From Desulforhabdus sp. TSK (GTDB taxonomy: Bacteria > Desulfobacterota > Syntrophobacteria > Syntrophobacterales > Syntrophobacteraceae): a stretch of DNA of 64,000 nucleotides. Position numbers and translations under genes: made by a program. Positions 49,769-58,614 of this stretch are shown in pieces. Under the pieces are notes generated by a model that was not told where the DNA came from, did no database searches, and worked only from the letters and a program-made list of their open reading frames with translations. Numbering within the stretch: the stretch's first letter is position 1; every line of letters begins with the position of its first letter. The stretch is from the NCBI RefSeq assembly GCF_022836495.1, contig NZ_BQXM01000004.1:1-64000 (forward strand), in the 5' to 3' direction.

Positions 49769-51208
49769 ATGTTCAAGAAACTATTGGTTGCAAATCGTGG
49801 AGAAATTGCCATCCGCATCATACGGTCGGCCCAGGAGCTGGGGATCAAGACCGTAGCCATCTATGAGGAGACGGACAAGGCGGCAATGCATATCATGCGG
49901 GCCGATGAAGCCGTTTGTATCGGTTCCGGTCCACGCAAGGACTACCTCAGTATCGAACGGATCATCCAGGCTGCGAAGACGACGGGAGCGGAAGCCATTC
50001 ATCCAGGCTATGGATTTTTGGCGGAAAATCCCAACTTTTCCAAGCAATGCACGGAAGCAGGCCTCGCATTCATCGGGCCGCCCCCCCAGGTCATCATCGA
50101 TATGGGGAGCAAGGTCATCGCCCGTAAGATCATGCAGGATGCCGGCATTCCCGTCATACCGGGCACGCCCGTCCTGGACTTGGGGGAGGCCGGTGAAAAG
50201 CAGGCGGTGCGTTTTGCAGAGGAGCATGGATTCCCTATCATGGTGAAGGCCGTGGCGGGCGGTGGTGGCCGGGGGATCCGCCTTTCCAAGGACAAGGACG
50301 AGCTGCTGAAGAACCTGAAAGTTGCCCGCTCCGAGGCCAAAATGGCCTTTGGAAATGATGAGATTTATCTCGAAAAAAGCCTCATCAATCCCAGGCACGT
50401 GGAAGTCCAGATTCTTGCCGACGATCATGGGACCGTCATCCACCTGGGGACGCGGAACTGCTCCATCCAGCGGCGCCACCAGAAGATGATCGAAATCGCT
50501 CCCGCAGACCTCCCCAGGCCGCTCCTCGACCGTATTTGCGAAACGGCGGTGCGGGCAGGCGAAGCCTGCTATTATCTCAACGCGGGTACGGTGGAATTCC
50601 TGCTGGACGAGGAAGACCGCTTTTATTTTCTGGAAGTCAATACCCGCATCCAGGTGGAGCACAGCGTGACGGAAGTGGTCACCGGGGTGGATATCGTTCG
50701 CGAGCAGATCCGTATCGCATCGGGTGAACCCCTGTCCCTGGCGCAGGAGGATGTGACCTTCAGGGGAGTGGCCATCGAACTGCGGATCAACGCCGAAGAC
50801 CCCAAAAGCAATTTCATGGCCAGTCCGGGGGTAGTGCAGATTTACATGTCTCCCGGCGGCCACGGGATTCGACTGGACGGTGCGGTCTACCAGGGATACG
50901 AAATCCCCAGGTATTATGATTCGATGCTGGTGAAGCTCACCGTGTATGGTTTCACATGGAGCGAGGCGGTGGATCGCCTCCATCGATCTCTCAGCGGTTT
51001 CGCCATTGCCGGCGTTAAGACGACTATCCCGTATTACAAACAGATTGTGAAGGATCCCGATTTCATCTCCCAGAACTTTGACACATCCTACATCGAGACC
51101 CATCCTCATCTCCTCGACTACCAGGAAGAGGTGCCGGAGATGGAAAAGCTGGCGAGCCTCGTGGCCGAGATCAATGCGCACGGGTATAATCCGTATGCGG
51201 AATCTTGA
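49769..51208 (+). CDS. biotin carboxylase subunit (AccC/PycA type)
   Basis: 479 aa, a complete biotin carboxylase and nothing else. MFKKLLVANRGEIAIRIIRSAQELG opens it; the glycine-rich ATP loop VAGGGGRGIR, IHPGYGFLAENP, RNCSIQRRHQKMIEIAP and the EVNTRIQVEHSVTEVVTGVD segment are all there. It carboxylates biotin on a carrier protein with bicarbonate and ATP. ATG 49769 is chosen because it gives the normal AccC start. No biotin-carrier domain is fused, and none is encoded in the next gene. Confidence 0.92.
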   Translation: MFKKLLVANRGEIAIRIIRSAQELGIKTVAIYEETDKAAMHIMRADEAVCIGSGPRKDYLSIERIIQAAKTTGAEAIHPGYGFLAENPNFSKQCTEAGLAFIGPPPQVIIDMGSKVIARKIMQDAGIPVIPGTPVLDLGEAGEKQAVRFAEEHGFPIMVKAVAGGGGRGIRLSKDKDELLKNLKVARSEAKMAFGNDEIYLEKSLINPRHVEVQILADDHGTVIHLGTRNCSIQRRHQKMIEIAPADLPRPLLDRICETAVRAGEACYYLNAGTVEFLLDEEDRFYFLEVNTRIQVEHSVTEVVTGVDIVREQIRIASGEPLSLAQEDVTFRGVAIELRINAEDPKSNFMASPGVVQIYMSPGGHGIRLDGAVYQGYEIPRYYDSMLVKLTVYGFTWSEAVDRLHRSLSGFAIAGVKTTIPYYKQIVKDPDFISQNFDTSYIETHPHLLDYQEEVPEMEKLASLVAEINAHGYNPYAES

Positions 51209-51286
51209 CAGGCTGCATAAAAGTTGAAGCACATCAAAGTCTTGAATCAGGCATTGTATGCCGTGAGCCAGATATAGGAGCCCAGT

Positions 51287-52948
51287 ATGTCGGAGCCCGA
51301 ACGCGTTACTCCTCAAATGTCCTCTCGCGAAATTCTTGATTTTCTGCGTCGCACTCCCGGGTACTTCATGACCAACAACGAGCGGGATGTGTCCCAGTCC
51401 GATTTCAAAGGGCGCATCATGCCCAGCACCACCCTGAAGGTGGCGTCATACCGGGATGCCGCAGGCTATTTCGCCTTCGAGATCTCCGGAGGCGTTTCCG
51501 TGCACGTGGATCTGCTCCGTAAGCAGATCAATCCCTTTGAAAAACTACGCCTCGTCCGCAAAGCCATGCCCAACACTCTGTTGCAGACCGTCTGTCGCGG
51601 GCGCAATCTTTTCGGCTACCGCCCCTATCCGGACAGCACGATCCGGGAGACGGTTCGGCTCTTTTCTCGATACATCGATGTCTGGCGCATTTACGACTTT
51701 CTCAACCATATTCCCAACCTGCTGGTGGTTGCCGACGAAGTCAAAAAGGCGGGCAAGATCCTCATGCCCTCCATCTGCTTCAACACCGGGCCGGAGCACA
51801 CCAATGATTTTTACGTGGGGAAGGTTCAAGAAATCATCGACGCCATGGGGGAAGACATTATTCTTTCCATCAAAAACCACTCGGCTGTCGGGAGTCCCCA
51901 CCGCATCGCAAACCTCGTGGGAGCTATCCGGAGCCGTTTTCCCAACCTGCTTCTCGCCTACCATGGCCACAACACCGACGGCACCGACCTGGGGCGCATG
52001 GTTTCGGCCGTGCTGGAAGGGGTGAAAATCGTCGAGGTTGCCGACCATGGCCTGGGGGGCATTTACAGCCAGGCCCCAGCCCTCAGCTTCATCCAGATCC
52101 TCCACGACTACGGCTTTCAGCCGCCGGGCTTCAATGTGCAGCCCATCGTGGACGCTTCGGACATTCTGCGGCGCGAACGCCGGGTGTATGAACGTTTCGA
52201 AACCCCATACCGGGGGTTCGATCCCACTGTCAAGCGGCACAAACTGGCGGGAGGGGCTGCCAACATCGCTTTCGAACAGGCGGAAAAGCTCGGTTTGATG
52301 GAGCGTGTCCACGAGGTGATGAGCGATCTCATCCTGGTGAACCGTGAACTGGGAAATATCTGGTCCGTGACGCCGGGAAGCCAGATTTTCTGGACGACGG
52401 CTGTCAACAACGTGATGCACGGTCGTTACAGCAAGCCTTCGGACGATTTGAAGCGGTTGCTGTTGGGGCAATATGGACCGTTCCCCTTTTATGAGCCTCC
52501 CGAATGGATCTACCGGCAGGTCCTGGAAAGCAACCGGACGGACGGCAAGCGCTGGAGGCAGATCCTGCGCGATGAAGGCGGGATCAGAAAGATTCCCGAC
52601 GAAGACTTCGACCTGAAGCGTCATCAACTGGTGGAGAAATTGAAGCGCCCGGTCACCGATGAAGAGCTCTGCCTTTACCTGCAGTTTCCCCGGGATGCCA
52701 TGGATTATCTTACCTTCGAAGAGCGCTTCGGTAAGACCTGGCTGCTGCCTCCCGAAGTCTGGCTGCGGCAGAAGGGTTTTGATGAGGGTGAGCGCATCAC
52801 CATTCCCGACTACGATGGCAAAACCCACACCATCGATGTGGTTTCCACGCGCCGTGTGGGCGATTCCGTGCAGACGTCGCTCCTGGTGGACTATCATTTC
52901 CAGTCCTACACGACGCCCGTTCCCAAGAGAACAGCCGGGAGATCCTGA
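51287..52948 (+). CDS. carboxyltransferase subunit, pyruvate carboxylase B / OadA-like, divergent
   Basis: 553 aa. HMGL-like TIM barrel plus PYC_OADA C-terminal domain: RKAMPNTLLQTVCRGRNLFGYRPY, DVWRIYDFLNHIPNLLVVADEVKKAGK and LGIIYSQAP-like GLGGIYSQAPALSFIQ. Key sites differ from the norm: the usual DTTFRDAHQS is TNNERDVSQS at 29-38, so the first metal Asp is Thr29; carboxylated-Lys position is Lys196 but in SIKNHSAVG, not IKDMAG; the HxHD motif is H226-G-H228-N229. No C-terminal AMKM biotinylation site exists. It probably works with the carboxylase upstream (78-nt gap) and an unlinked biotin carrier, with pyruvate or a different acceptor. Confidence 0.78.
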   Translation: MSEPERVTPQMSSREILDFLRRTPGYFMTNNERDVSQSDFKGRIMPSTTLKVASYRDAAGYFAFEISGGVSVHVDLLRKQINPFEKLRLVRKAMPNTLLQTVCRGRNLFGYRPYPDSTIRETVRLFSRYIDVWRIYDFLNHIPNLLVVADEVKKAGKILMPSICFNTGPEHTNDFYVGKVQEIIDAMGEDIILSIKNHSAVGSPHRIANLVGAIRSRFPNLLLAYHGHNTDGTDLGRMVSAVLEGVKIVEVADHGLGGIYSQAPALSFIQILHDYGFQPPGFNVQPIVDASDILRRERRVYERFETPYRGFDPTVKRHKLAGGAANIAFEQAEKLGLMERVHEVMSDLILVNRELGNIWSVTPGSQIFWTTAVNNVMHGRYSKPSDDLKRLLLGQYGPFPFYEPPEWIYRQVLESNRTDGKRWRQILRDEGGIRKIPDEDFDLKRHQLVEKLKRPVTDEELCLYLQFPRDAMDYLTFEERFGKTWLLPPEVWLRQKGFDEGERITIPDYDGKTHTIDVVSTRRVGDSVQTSLLVDYHFQSYTTPVPKRTAGRS

Positions 52949-52985
52949 ATACGTTTCCACAGAACAAGATGTCCATTTCGCACCG

Positions 52986-53186
52986 CGTCATGCCTGCAGT
53001 TTACTATGAAAATCCCCCTCAATCCCCCTTTGATAAGGGGGGAGGACTTGCCTTTCCCCCCTTTGGCAAAGGGCGGCAGGGGGGATTTCATTTGATGCGG
53101 GCGAACACCAGCGTGTTCATGACCGTTAAGCCGGCATCCAGTTTTTTCCTCTGGATTCCGGTTATAAGGACTCGCGGAATGACGAG
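52986..53186. repeat. REP-like repeat interrupted by a second element
   Basis: CGTCATGCCTGCAGTTTA (52986-53003) and GTTAAGCCGGCATCCAGTTT onward to GGAATGACGAG (53125-53186) are the two parts of the element seen intact at 37695-37768. Between them lies an insertion of about 120 bp (53004-53124). Confidence 0.75.
53008..53089. repeat. nested C/G-run palindrome within the REP-like repeat
   Basis: Starts GAAAATCCCCCTCAATCCCC and ends GCAGGGGGGATTTC; the ends are complementary and two inner TTTGATAAGG/CCTTTGGCAAAGG-type stems add further pairing. It resembles the widespread AATCCCCC dispersed repeats of environmental bacteria. Confidence 0.7.
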
Positions 53187-53239
53187 GGAAGCTCAATTCA
53201 ACAGCATTGTTGGCGTGCGCTGCCGGGGAATGAACCTGC

Positions 53240-54124
53240 ATGGATGAACTGCTGGATCTCTTTTCAAGCTATCTGGCGGTGGAGAGGGGGCTGAGCGCCA
53301 ATACACTGGCTGCGTACAACGCCGATCTCGTGGATCTCTCCGGATACCTCCAGCGCCAGGAAGTTTCGAAGTGGGAAGAGGTGACTCGAGACCATCTCCT
53401 GGCCTACCTGGAGGCTCTGGGGGAAAGCCTCTCCCACAGGAGCCGAAGCCGGCGGCTGGCGGCCATCCGCTCGTTTTTTCAGTACCTGCAGCGGACGGGG
53501 AGAGTGGAGAAGAGCCCTGCGTCCCGCGTGCAATTTCCCAAGTTCCGCGCCGCGTTGCCCAGGGTGTTGTCCTCCGGCGAAGTGGAGGCGCTCCTGGACC
53601 AGCCCGACACGACTCAGCCCCTGGGGCAGCGAGATAAAGCGCTCCTGGAGCTCTTCTACGCCACGGGGCTGCGGGTGAGTGAACTGACGGACCTGCAGCT
53701 CCAGCAGGTCCATTTCGATGCCGGCTTCCTGATCGTGCGGGGAAAAGGGGACAAGGAGCGCCTCGTCCCCATGGGCGAATACGCCACCGAAGCACTGAGA
53801 GACTACCTGCAGGAGGGCCGGTCCCGCCTCCTCCGCAACGGCTTCAGCCAGGAGGTGTTTCTGAATCATCACGGCAAGAAACTGTCGCGCCAGGGCGTAT
53901 GGAAAATCATCAGAGCGTACGCCCTGCAGGCGGGGATTCATCAGAGCATTTCCCCCCACATGCTGCGCCATTCCTTTGCCACACACCTCCTGGAGAACGG
54001 CGCCGACCTGAGGTCCCTGCAGGCCATGCTGGGGCATGCGGATATCTCCACGACACAAATCTATACCCACGTGGCGCGAACGAGGCTAAAGGAAATCCAC
54101 GAAAAATATCATCCGCGCTCCTGA
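53240..54124 (+). CDS. xerD: tyrosine recombinase XerD
   Basis: 294 aa. The N-terminal SAM-like DNA-binding domain (SSYLAVERGLSANTLAAYNADL) is followed by the catalytic domain with Arg145 (TGLRVSEL), Lys169 (VRGKGDKERLVP), His240/Arg243 (PHMLRHSFATHLL), His266 (LGHADISTTQ) and nucleophile Tyr275 (IYTHV). The spacing fits E. coli XerD with a 3-4 residue shift. It resolves chromosome dimers with XerC at dif. It is 13 nt before the next gene and has no prophage context. Confidence 0.92.
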   Translation: MDELLDLFSSYLAVERGLSANTLAAYNADLVDLSGYLQRQEVSKWEEVTRDHLLAYLEALGESLSHRSRSRRLAAIRSFFQYLQRTGRVEKSPASRVQFPKFRAALPRVLSSGEVEALLDQPDTTQPLGQRDKALLELFYATGLRVSELTDLQLQQVHFDAGFLIVRGKGDKERLVPMGEYATEALRDYLQEGRSRLLRNGFSQEVFLNHHGKKLSRQGVWKIIRAYALQAGIHQSISPHMLRHSFATHLLENGADLRSLQAMLGHADISTTQIYTHVARTRLKEIHEKYHPRS

Positions 54125-54136
54125 CAGGAAGGGCTC

Positions 54137-56821
54137 ATGGAAGTCGTAACCACACACATCAATGCCGATTTTGACGCCATGGCGTCCATGATTGCGGCAA
54201 AGAAGCTCTATCCCGACGCCGTCCTGGTTTTTCCCGGATCTCAGGAGCGGACCCTTCGTGAATTTTTCATCAACTCGACGATGTACATCTATGATTTCAA
54301 ACGGTTGCGTGATGTCGACCTGACGCGGATCCACCGCCTGATCCTGGTGGATACGCGTCAGATTTCCCGCATCGGTCGTTTTGAAGAGATCATTCACCGT
54401 CCGGATGTTGAAATCCACATCTACGATCACCATCCCGACACCTCGGAAGATATCAAAGGGCAGGTTTCCGTCGTGAAGCCGGTGGGCGCTACGGTGACGA
54501 TTTTGACTCAGCTCCTGCAGGAGCGCGGCATCGAGCTCAATGCGGAGGAGGCGACAATCCTCAGCCTGGGAATTTACGAAGACACGGGATCGTTCACCTT
54601 CAATTCCACGACCCCGGAGGATTTCGAAGCGGCCGCATATCTGCGCCGCTTCGGAGCGGACCTCAACGTGATCTCGGACCTGGTCACCCAGGAACTGACG
54701 GCCGAGCAGGTGGGGATCCTCAATGAGCTCATCCTGTCCGCGCGTACCTACGACATCCAGGGCATCGAAGTGTGCATCGCCACCGTTTCCGTCGACAAGT
54801 ACGTGGGCGATTTTGCTTTGCTTGTCCATAAGTTGAAAGACATTCACAACCTGGATGTGGTGTTCGCCCTCGGACGGATGGAAGATCGCATCTATCTTGT
54901 GGCGCGCAGTCGGATTGCCGAGGTGGATGTGGGACAGATCACCGCCCACTTCGGCGGGGGAGGGCACACCACCGCGGCTTCCGCCACCATTCGCGACCTG
55001 ACGCTCAATCAGGCCGAAGACCGCCTGCTGGAAATTTTGAAAAGCTGCATCACACCCTTTCCCATGGCGGAAACCCTCATGAGCAGCCCGGTGACCTTTG
55101 TGGAAGCCGACGCCACCATCACCGAAGCCGAGCAGATCATGGTGCGGTACAATATCAATTCCATGCCCGTTATGGAAAAGGGTGTCATCGTGGGACTCAT
55201 CACCCGTCAGGTCCTGGAAAAAGCCATCTTCCACAAGCTGTCGGAACATGCGGTGCGCGAATTGATGAGCTCGGACTTCATGACGGTAAGCCCCCAGGCG
55301 ACACTCCTGGAAATCCAGACCTGCCTGGTGGAGCATCAGCAGCGCATCCTGCCCGTCCTGGAGGATGGGAAGGTCGTCGGCGTCATCACCCGTCGAGACC
55401 TGCTCAATTTTCTGGTACGTGACCATTCCAATAAGCCGCAGACCCTCGGCGAGGCTCTGAATCCGGCGCAGTGGCCCAAGAGAAAGAGCATCAACAGTGT
55501 CGTCATGGAGCAGCTGCCCCACGAGATCGTGAAGGTTCTCAGGGATATGGGGAGGCTGGCGGATCAGTTCCACTTTAAGATCTATGCCATCGGCGGTTTT
55601 GTGCGGGATCTTCTGCTGCGCCGTCCGAACCTGGACATCGATATCGTGGTGGAAGGAGACGGGATCGAGTTCGCCAAGGCCTTTGCCGAGCGCAGGGGTA
55701 TTCGGGCTCGCTGCCACAAGAAGTTCAACACGGCCGTCCTCATTTTTTCGGAGAAGCTGAAGGTGGACGTGGCGTCGGCCCGGTTTGAGTACTACCAATA
55801 CCCTGCAGCCCTGCCCATCGTGGAATTCAGCTCCCTCAAGATGGACCTCTACCGGCGGGATTTTACCATCAACACCCTTGCCCTGGCTCTGAACCCGGAT
55901 GACTTCGGACAGCTCATCGATTTTTTCGGCGGCCAGCGGGATCTCAAGGAAAAGACCATCCGGGTGCTGCACAACCTGAGCTTTGTGGAAGACCCCACGC
56001 GCATCATGCGTGCCATCCGCTTCGAGCAGCGGTTCAATTTCAGGATCGGGAAGCAGACGGCCAACCTCATCAAGAATGCGGTGCGCATGGGGTTGATCCA
56101 AAAGCTCGGAGGGCGCCGCTTCTTCCATGAGATCGAATCCATCCTCCGGGAGGAAAATCCCGTGCCGGCCCTGCGGCGCATGGATGAATACGGCGTACTG
56201 AGCCTCCTCTCGTCCGACATGCGGTTCGATGCCAGGATGGAAGAGCTTTTCGACCGCATCCGCAACGTCATTTCCTGGTATCGCCTGAGCTTCCTGGATG
56301 AGCCGCTGGAGGGGTTCTGGGTCTACTTTCTGGGGCTTCTTTCGGGCTTGCGGGAGAAGGACCTTGAGAACGTATCCGATCGCCTGGTCCTCTCCGAGAC
56401 ACGGCGGGAACGCCTCATCTGGACTTACAGGCAGGTGGAGCCTTTGCTTCGGGGGTTTTTCCAGTTGCCTGAGCAGCGTCCGAGTGATATCTATCGCACA
56501 CTACAGCCATTTAGACCTGAAGAGCTTTTGTTCATGATGGCCCGTACCGAGTGGGAAGCAGTGCGCAGGGCCATCAGCCATTACTTCCACCGCTACCGTA
56601 ACGTTTGCACTGAGCTGAAGGGCAGAGATCTCAAAGCCATCGGGGTGCCTCCCGGCCCCATCTATCGGGTGATCCTTGACGAGCTCCTCGATGCGCGGCT
56701 CAACGGAGCAGTGAGGAGTCGGCAGGACGAGTGGGCTTATCTCAAGAGCCTCCATCCCGAATTGTTCAAGGATGTCCCGGAAGAGTCCCGGGCGGCCTCT
56801 GCCGCCTCGGAAGCTGTCTGA
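54137..56821 (+). CDS. DHH-CBS-CCA tRNA nucleotidyltransferase fusion
   Basis: 894 aa in three parts. Residues 1-300 are a DHH phosphoesterase (HINADFDAMASM, VDTRQISRIG, YDHHPDTS, FGGGGHTTAASAT). Residues 305-430 are two CBS domains (MAETLMSSPVTFVEADATIT, VRELMSSDFMTVSPQATLLE). From 470 follows a class II polyA-polymerase head with GGFVRDLLLRRPNLDIDIVVEGD and the RNA-binding region (VEDPTRIMRAIRFEQRFNF). This three-part fusion is known in Desulfobacterota and other phyla and may add A or CC/CCA to tRNA. The role of the DHH part is unknown. Confidence 0.9.
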   Translation: MEVVTTHINADFDAMASMIAAKKLYPDAVLVFPGSQERTLREFFINSTMYIYDFKRLRDVDLTRIHRLILVDTRQISRIGRFEEIIHRPDVEIHIYDHHPDTSEDIKGQVSVVKPVGATVTILTQLLQERGIELNAEEATILSLGIYEDTGSFTFNSTTPEDFEAAAYLRRFGADLNVISDLVTQELTAEQVGILNELILSARTYDIQGIEVCIATVSVDKYVGDFALLVHKLKDIHNLDVVFALGRMEDRIYLVARSRIAEVDVGQITAHFGGGGHTTAASATIRDLTLNQAEDRLLEILKSCITPFPMAETLMSSPVTFVEADATITEAEQIMVRYNINSMPVMEKGVIVGLITRQVLEKAIFHKLSEHAVRELMSSDFMTVSPQATLLEIQTCLVEHQQRILPVLEDGKVVGVITRRDLLNFLVRDHSNKPQTLGEALNPAQWPKRKSINSVVMEQLPHEIVKVLRDMGRLADQFHFKIYAIGGFVRDLLLRRPNLDIDIVVEGDGIEFAKAFAERRGIRARCHKKFNTAVLIFSEKLKVDVASARFEYYQYPAALPIVEFSSLKMDLYRRDFTINTLALALNPDDFGQLIDFFGGQRDLKEKTIRVLHNLSFVEDPTRIMRAIRFEQRFNFRIGKQTANLIKNAVRMGLIQKLGGRRFFHEIESILREENPVPALRRMDEYGVLSLLSSDMRFDARMEELFDRIRNVISWYRLSFLDEPLEGFWVYFLGLLSGLREKDLENVSDRLVLSETRRERLIWTYRQVEPLLRGFFQLPEQRPSDIYRTLQPFRPEELLFMMARTEWEAVRRAISHYFHRYRNVCTELKGRDLKAIGVPPGPIYRVILDELLDARLNGAVRSRQDEWAYLKSLHPELFKDVPEESRAASAASEAV

Positions 56822-56827
56822 AAACTT

Positions 56828-56870
56828 CCTCTCCCTCGATGGAGAGGGTTGGGGTGAGGGTGAAAATTGA
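56828..56870. repeat. short dispersed palindrome
   Basis: CCTCTCC-CTCGAT-GGAGAGG (56828-56847) followed by GTTGGGGTGAGGGTGA, a type found scattered in many proteobacterial genomes. Confidence 0.6.
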
Positions 56871-56888
56871 AAAGTTCATGGACGTTTT

Positions 56889-57542
56889 ATGACTGAAGAT
56901 ATCATTGCAAATGTGCTGCTCTATGCAGTCCCTTTGCTTTTCGCGGTAATTTGCCATGAGGTCGCCCATGGGTGGGTGGCTGAGAAGCGGGGTGACCCCA
57001 CGGCGCGGGTAATGGGGCGCATCACTCTCAACCCCGTTGTGCACATTGACCTGGTGGGCACGATCATCCTGCCCCTCATCCTGTTGCTCACCCGCTCCCC
57101 CTTCCTGTTCGGTTGGGCCAAGCCGGTACCCGTCAATTTTGCCAACCTGAGGGGAGGAAGGCGCGATATGGCGCTGGTTTCCCTGGCGGGGCCGTTCACC
57201 AATCTTATTCTGGCGTGTCTCAGTGCCCTCCTGTTTCATGCCATCCAGGGAGACCGGATCGCACCTCCGGGAAGGTTGGATTGGATCCTGCTGCCCCTTC
57301 GGCACATGGCCGTCATCTCGGTGGAATTCAACCTGGTGCTCATGGTGCTCAACCTCATGCCCATTCCCCCCCTGGACGGCGGGCATATTCTCATGGGACT
57401 CCTTCCCATGCCCCTGGCTCTCAAACTGGAGAGCCTGGAAAGGTACGGTCTCCTCATCGTCATGATCCTCATCGGCACCGGGCTGTGGGGATATGTCGTG
57501 CGTCCCGTGGTCTACACATTTGTCCGTATTTTTTTGTACTGA
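56889..57542 (+). CDS. site-2 protease (M50) family integral membrane metalloprotease
   Basis: 217 aa, five or six membrane helices. Zinc ligands lie in VICHEVAHGW (HExxH) and in NLMPIPPLDGGHIL (third ligand Asp). VGTIILPLILLLTRSPFLFGWAKPVPVNFANL is the conserved family loop. The gene is short, without PDZ domains, as in the YwhC/rseP-distant group of unknown substrate. It stands before trpS with a 36-nt gap. Confidence 0.9.
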   Translation: MTEDIIANVLLYAVPLLFAVICHEVAHGWVAEKRGDPTARVMGRITLNPVVHIDLVGTIILPLILLLTRSPFLFGWAKPVPVNFANLRGGRRDMALVSLAGPFTNLILACLSALLFHAIQGDRIAPPGRLDWILLPLRHMAVISVEFNLVLMVLNLMPIPPLDGGHILMGLLPMPLALKLESLERYGLLIVMILIGTGLWGYVVRPVVYTFVRIFLY

Positions 57543-57578
57543 TCGCCTGGAAAATCGTTCAAGGCGGGAGGCTTGTAA

Positions 57579-58613
57579 ATGCTGGGAAAAAAGCGGATTC
57601 TGAGCGGGATGCGTCCCACGGGCCGCCTTCATTTGGGCAACCTGCACGGGGCTCTCGACAACTGGATTCAGCTTCAGGATCAATATGAGAGTTTTTTCTT
57701 CGTGGCCGACTGGCATGCGCTCAGTACCGATTATGCCTCTCCGGCCCGCATCCGTCGGAACACCTGGGATATGATCCTGGACTGGCTGGCTGTCGGTTTG
57801 GACCCGCAGACCTGCACCCTTTTCATTCAATCGGATGTCCGGGAGCACGCCGAGCTCTACATGCTTCTCGGCATGATCACCCCCCTGTCCTGGCTGGAAC
57901 GGAACCCCACGTACAAAGAGCAACAGCAGGCGCTGCGCCACAAAGACCTCTCCACCTATGGGTTTTTGGGCTACCCCGTGCTGCAGGCTGCGGACATCAT
58001 CCTCTACAAAGCCAACGGAGTGCCCGTGGGGAAGGACCAACTGCCCCACGTGGAGTTGACGCGCGAGATGACACGCCGGTTCAACTCCCTGTATCAACGG
58101 GAAGTATTTCCCATCCCCGATCCCCTCCTGACGGATGTGCCCGTGCTTCCTGGGCTCGACGGGCGCAAAATGAGCAAGAGCTACAACAACTGCATTTACA
58201 TCACCGAACCGGAAGAGACGGTCCGGGACAAGATAGCCGGGATGAAAACGGACCCTCAGCGCATCCGTCGCAGCGACGCCGGTGATCCTGCACTGTGCCC
58301 TGTTTTTGCCTTCCACAAGATCTATTCCCCGTCCGGTGAAGGGGCGGATGTCGCCGAGGGATGCCGCACAGCCAGGATCGGGTGTGTGGATTGCAAGAAG
58401 CGCCTCATGGGCAATGTCCTGGAGCGGCTGCGTCCCATCCGGGAGAAGCGGGAGCAGATGGAGCACCGGCCGTCCTGGGTGATGGAAATCCTCCGGGCAG
58501 GGAGAGCTGTGGCGGCTAAGGAGGCCGGCAGGACCTTGAGGGAAGCGCGGGAGGCTGTCGGGCTGGGAGCGCCGCTGGACGAGGCTGCGTTTTTCCGTGG
58601 AGTGGGTGACTGA
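57579..58613 (+). CDS. trpS: tryptophanyl-tRNA synthetase
   Basis: 344 aa class I aminoacyl-tRNA synthetase. The HIGH equivalent is HLGN at residues 18-21 (RPTGRLHLGNLHGAL), and KMSKS is exact at 197-201 (GLDGRKMSKSYNN). VGKDQLPHVELTREMTRRFN is the Trp-pocket region. Charges tRNA-Trp. GGCGGGAGGC lies upstream of the ATG. Followed at once by the pseudouridine synthase gene (1-nt gap). Confidence 0.95.
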   Translation: MLGKKRILSGMRPTGRLHLGNLHGALDNWIQLQDQYESFFFVADWHALSTDYASPARIRRNTWDMILDWLAVGLDPQTCTLFIQSDVREHAELYMLLGMITPLSWLERNPTYKEQQQALRHKDLSTYGFLGYPVLQAADIILYKANGVPVGKDQLPHVELTREMTRRFNSLYQREVFPIPDPLLTDVPVLPGLDGRKMSKSYNNCIYITEPEETVRDKIAGMKTDPQRIRRSDAGDPALCPVFAFHKIYSPSGEGADVAEGCRTARIGCVDCKKRLMGNVLERLRPIREKREQMEHRPSWVMEILRAGRAVAAKEAGRTLREAREAVGLGAPLDEAAFFRGVGD

Positions 58614-58614
58614 A

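Noticed and set aside
48586-54124. tRNA-Trp and a tyrosine recombinase as sign of an integrated element
   Set aside because: The recombinase is XerD in a housekeeping row, 4.6 kb away, and I see no duplicated tRNA end or phage genes.
54086-56128. 680-codon open frame antisense to the DHH-CBS-CCA gene
   Set aside because: Shadow of a well recognised gene on the other strand.
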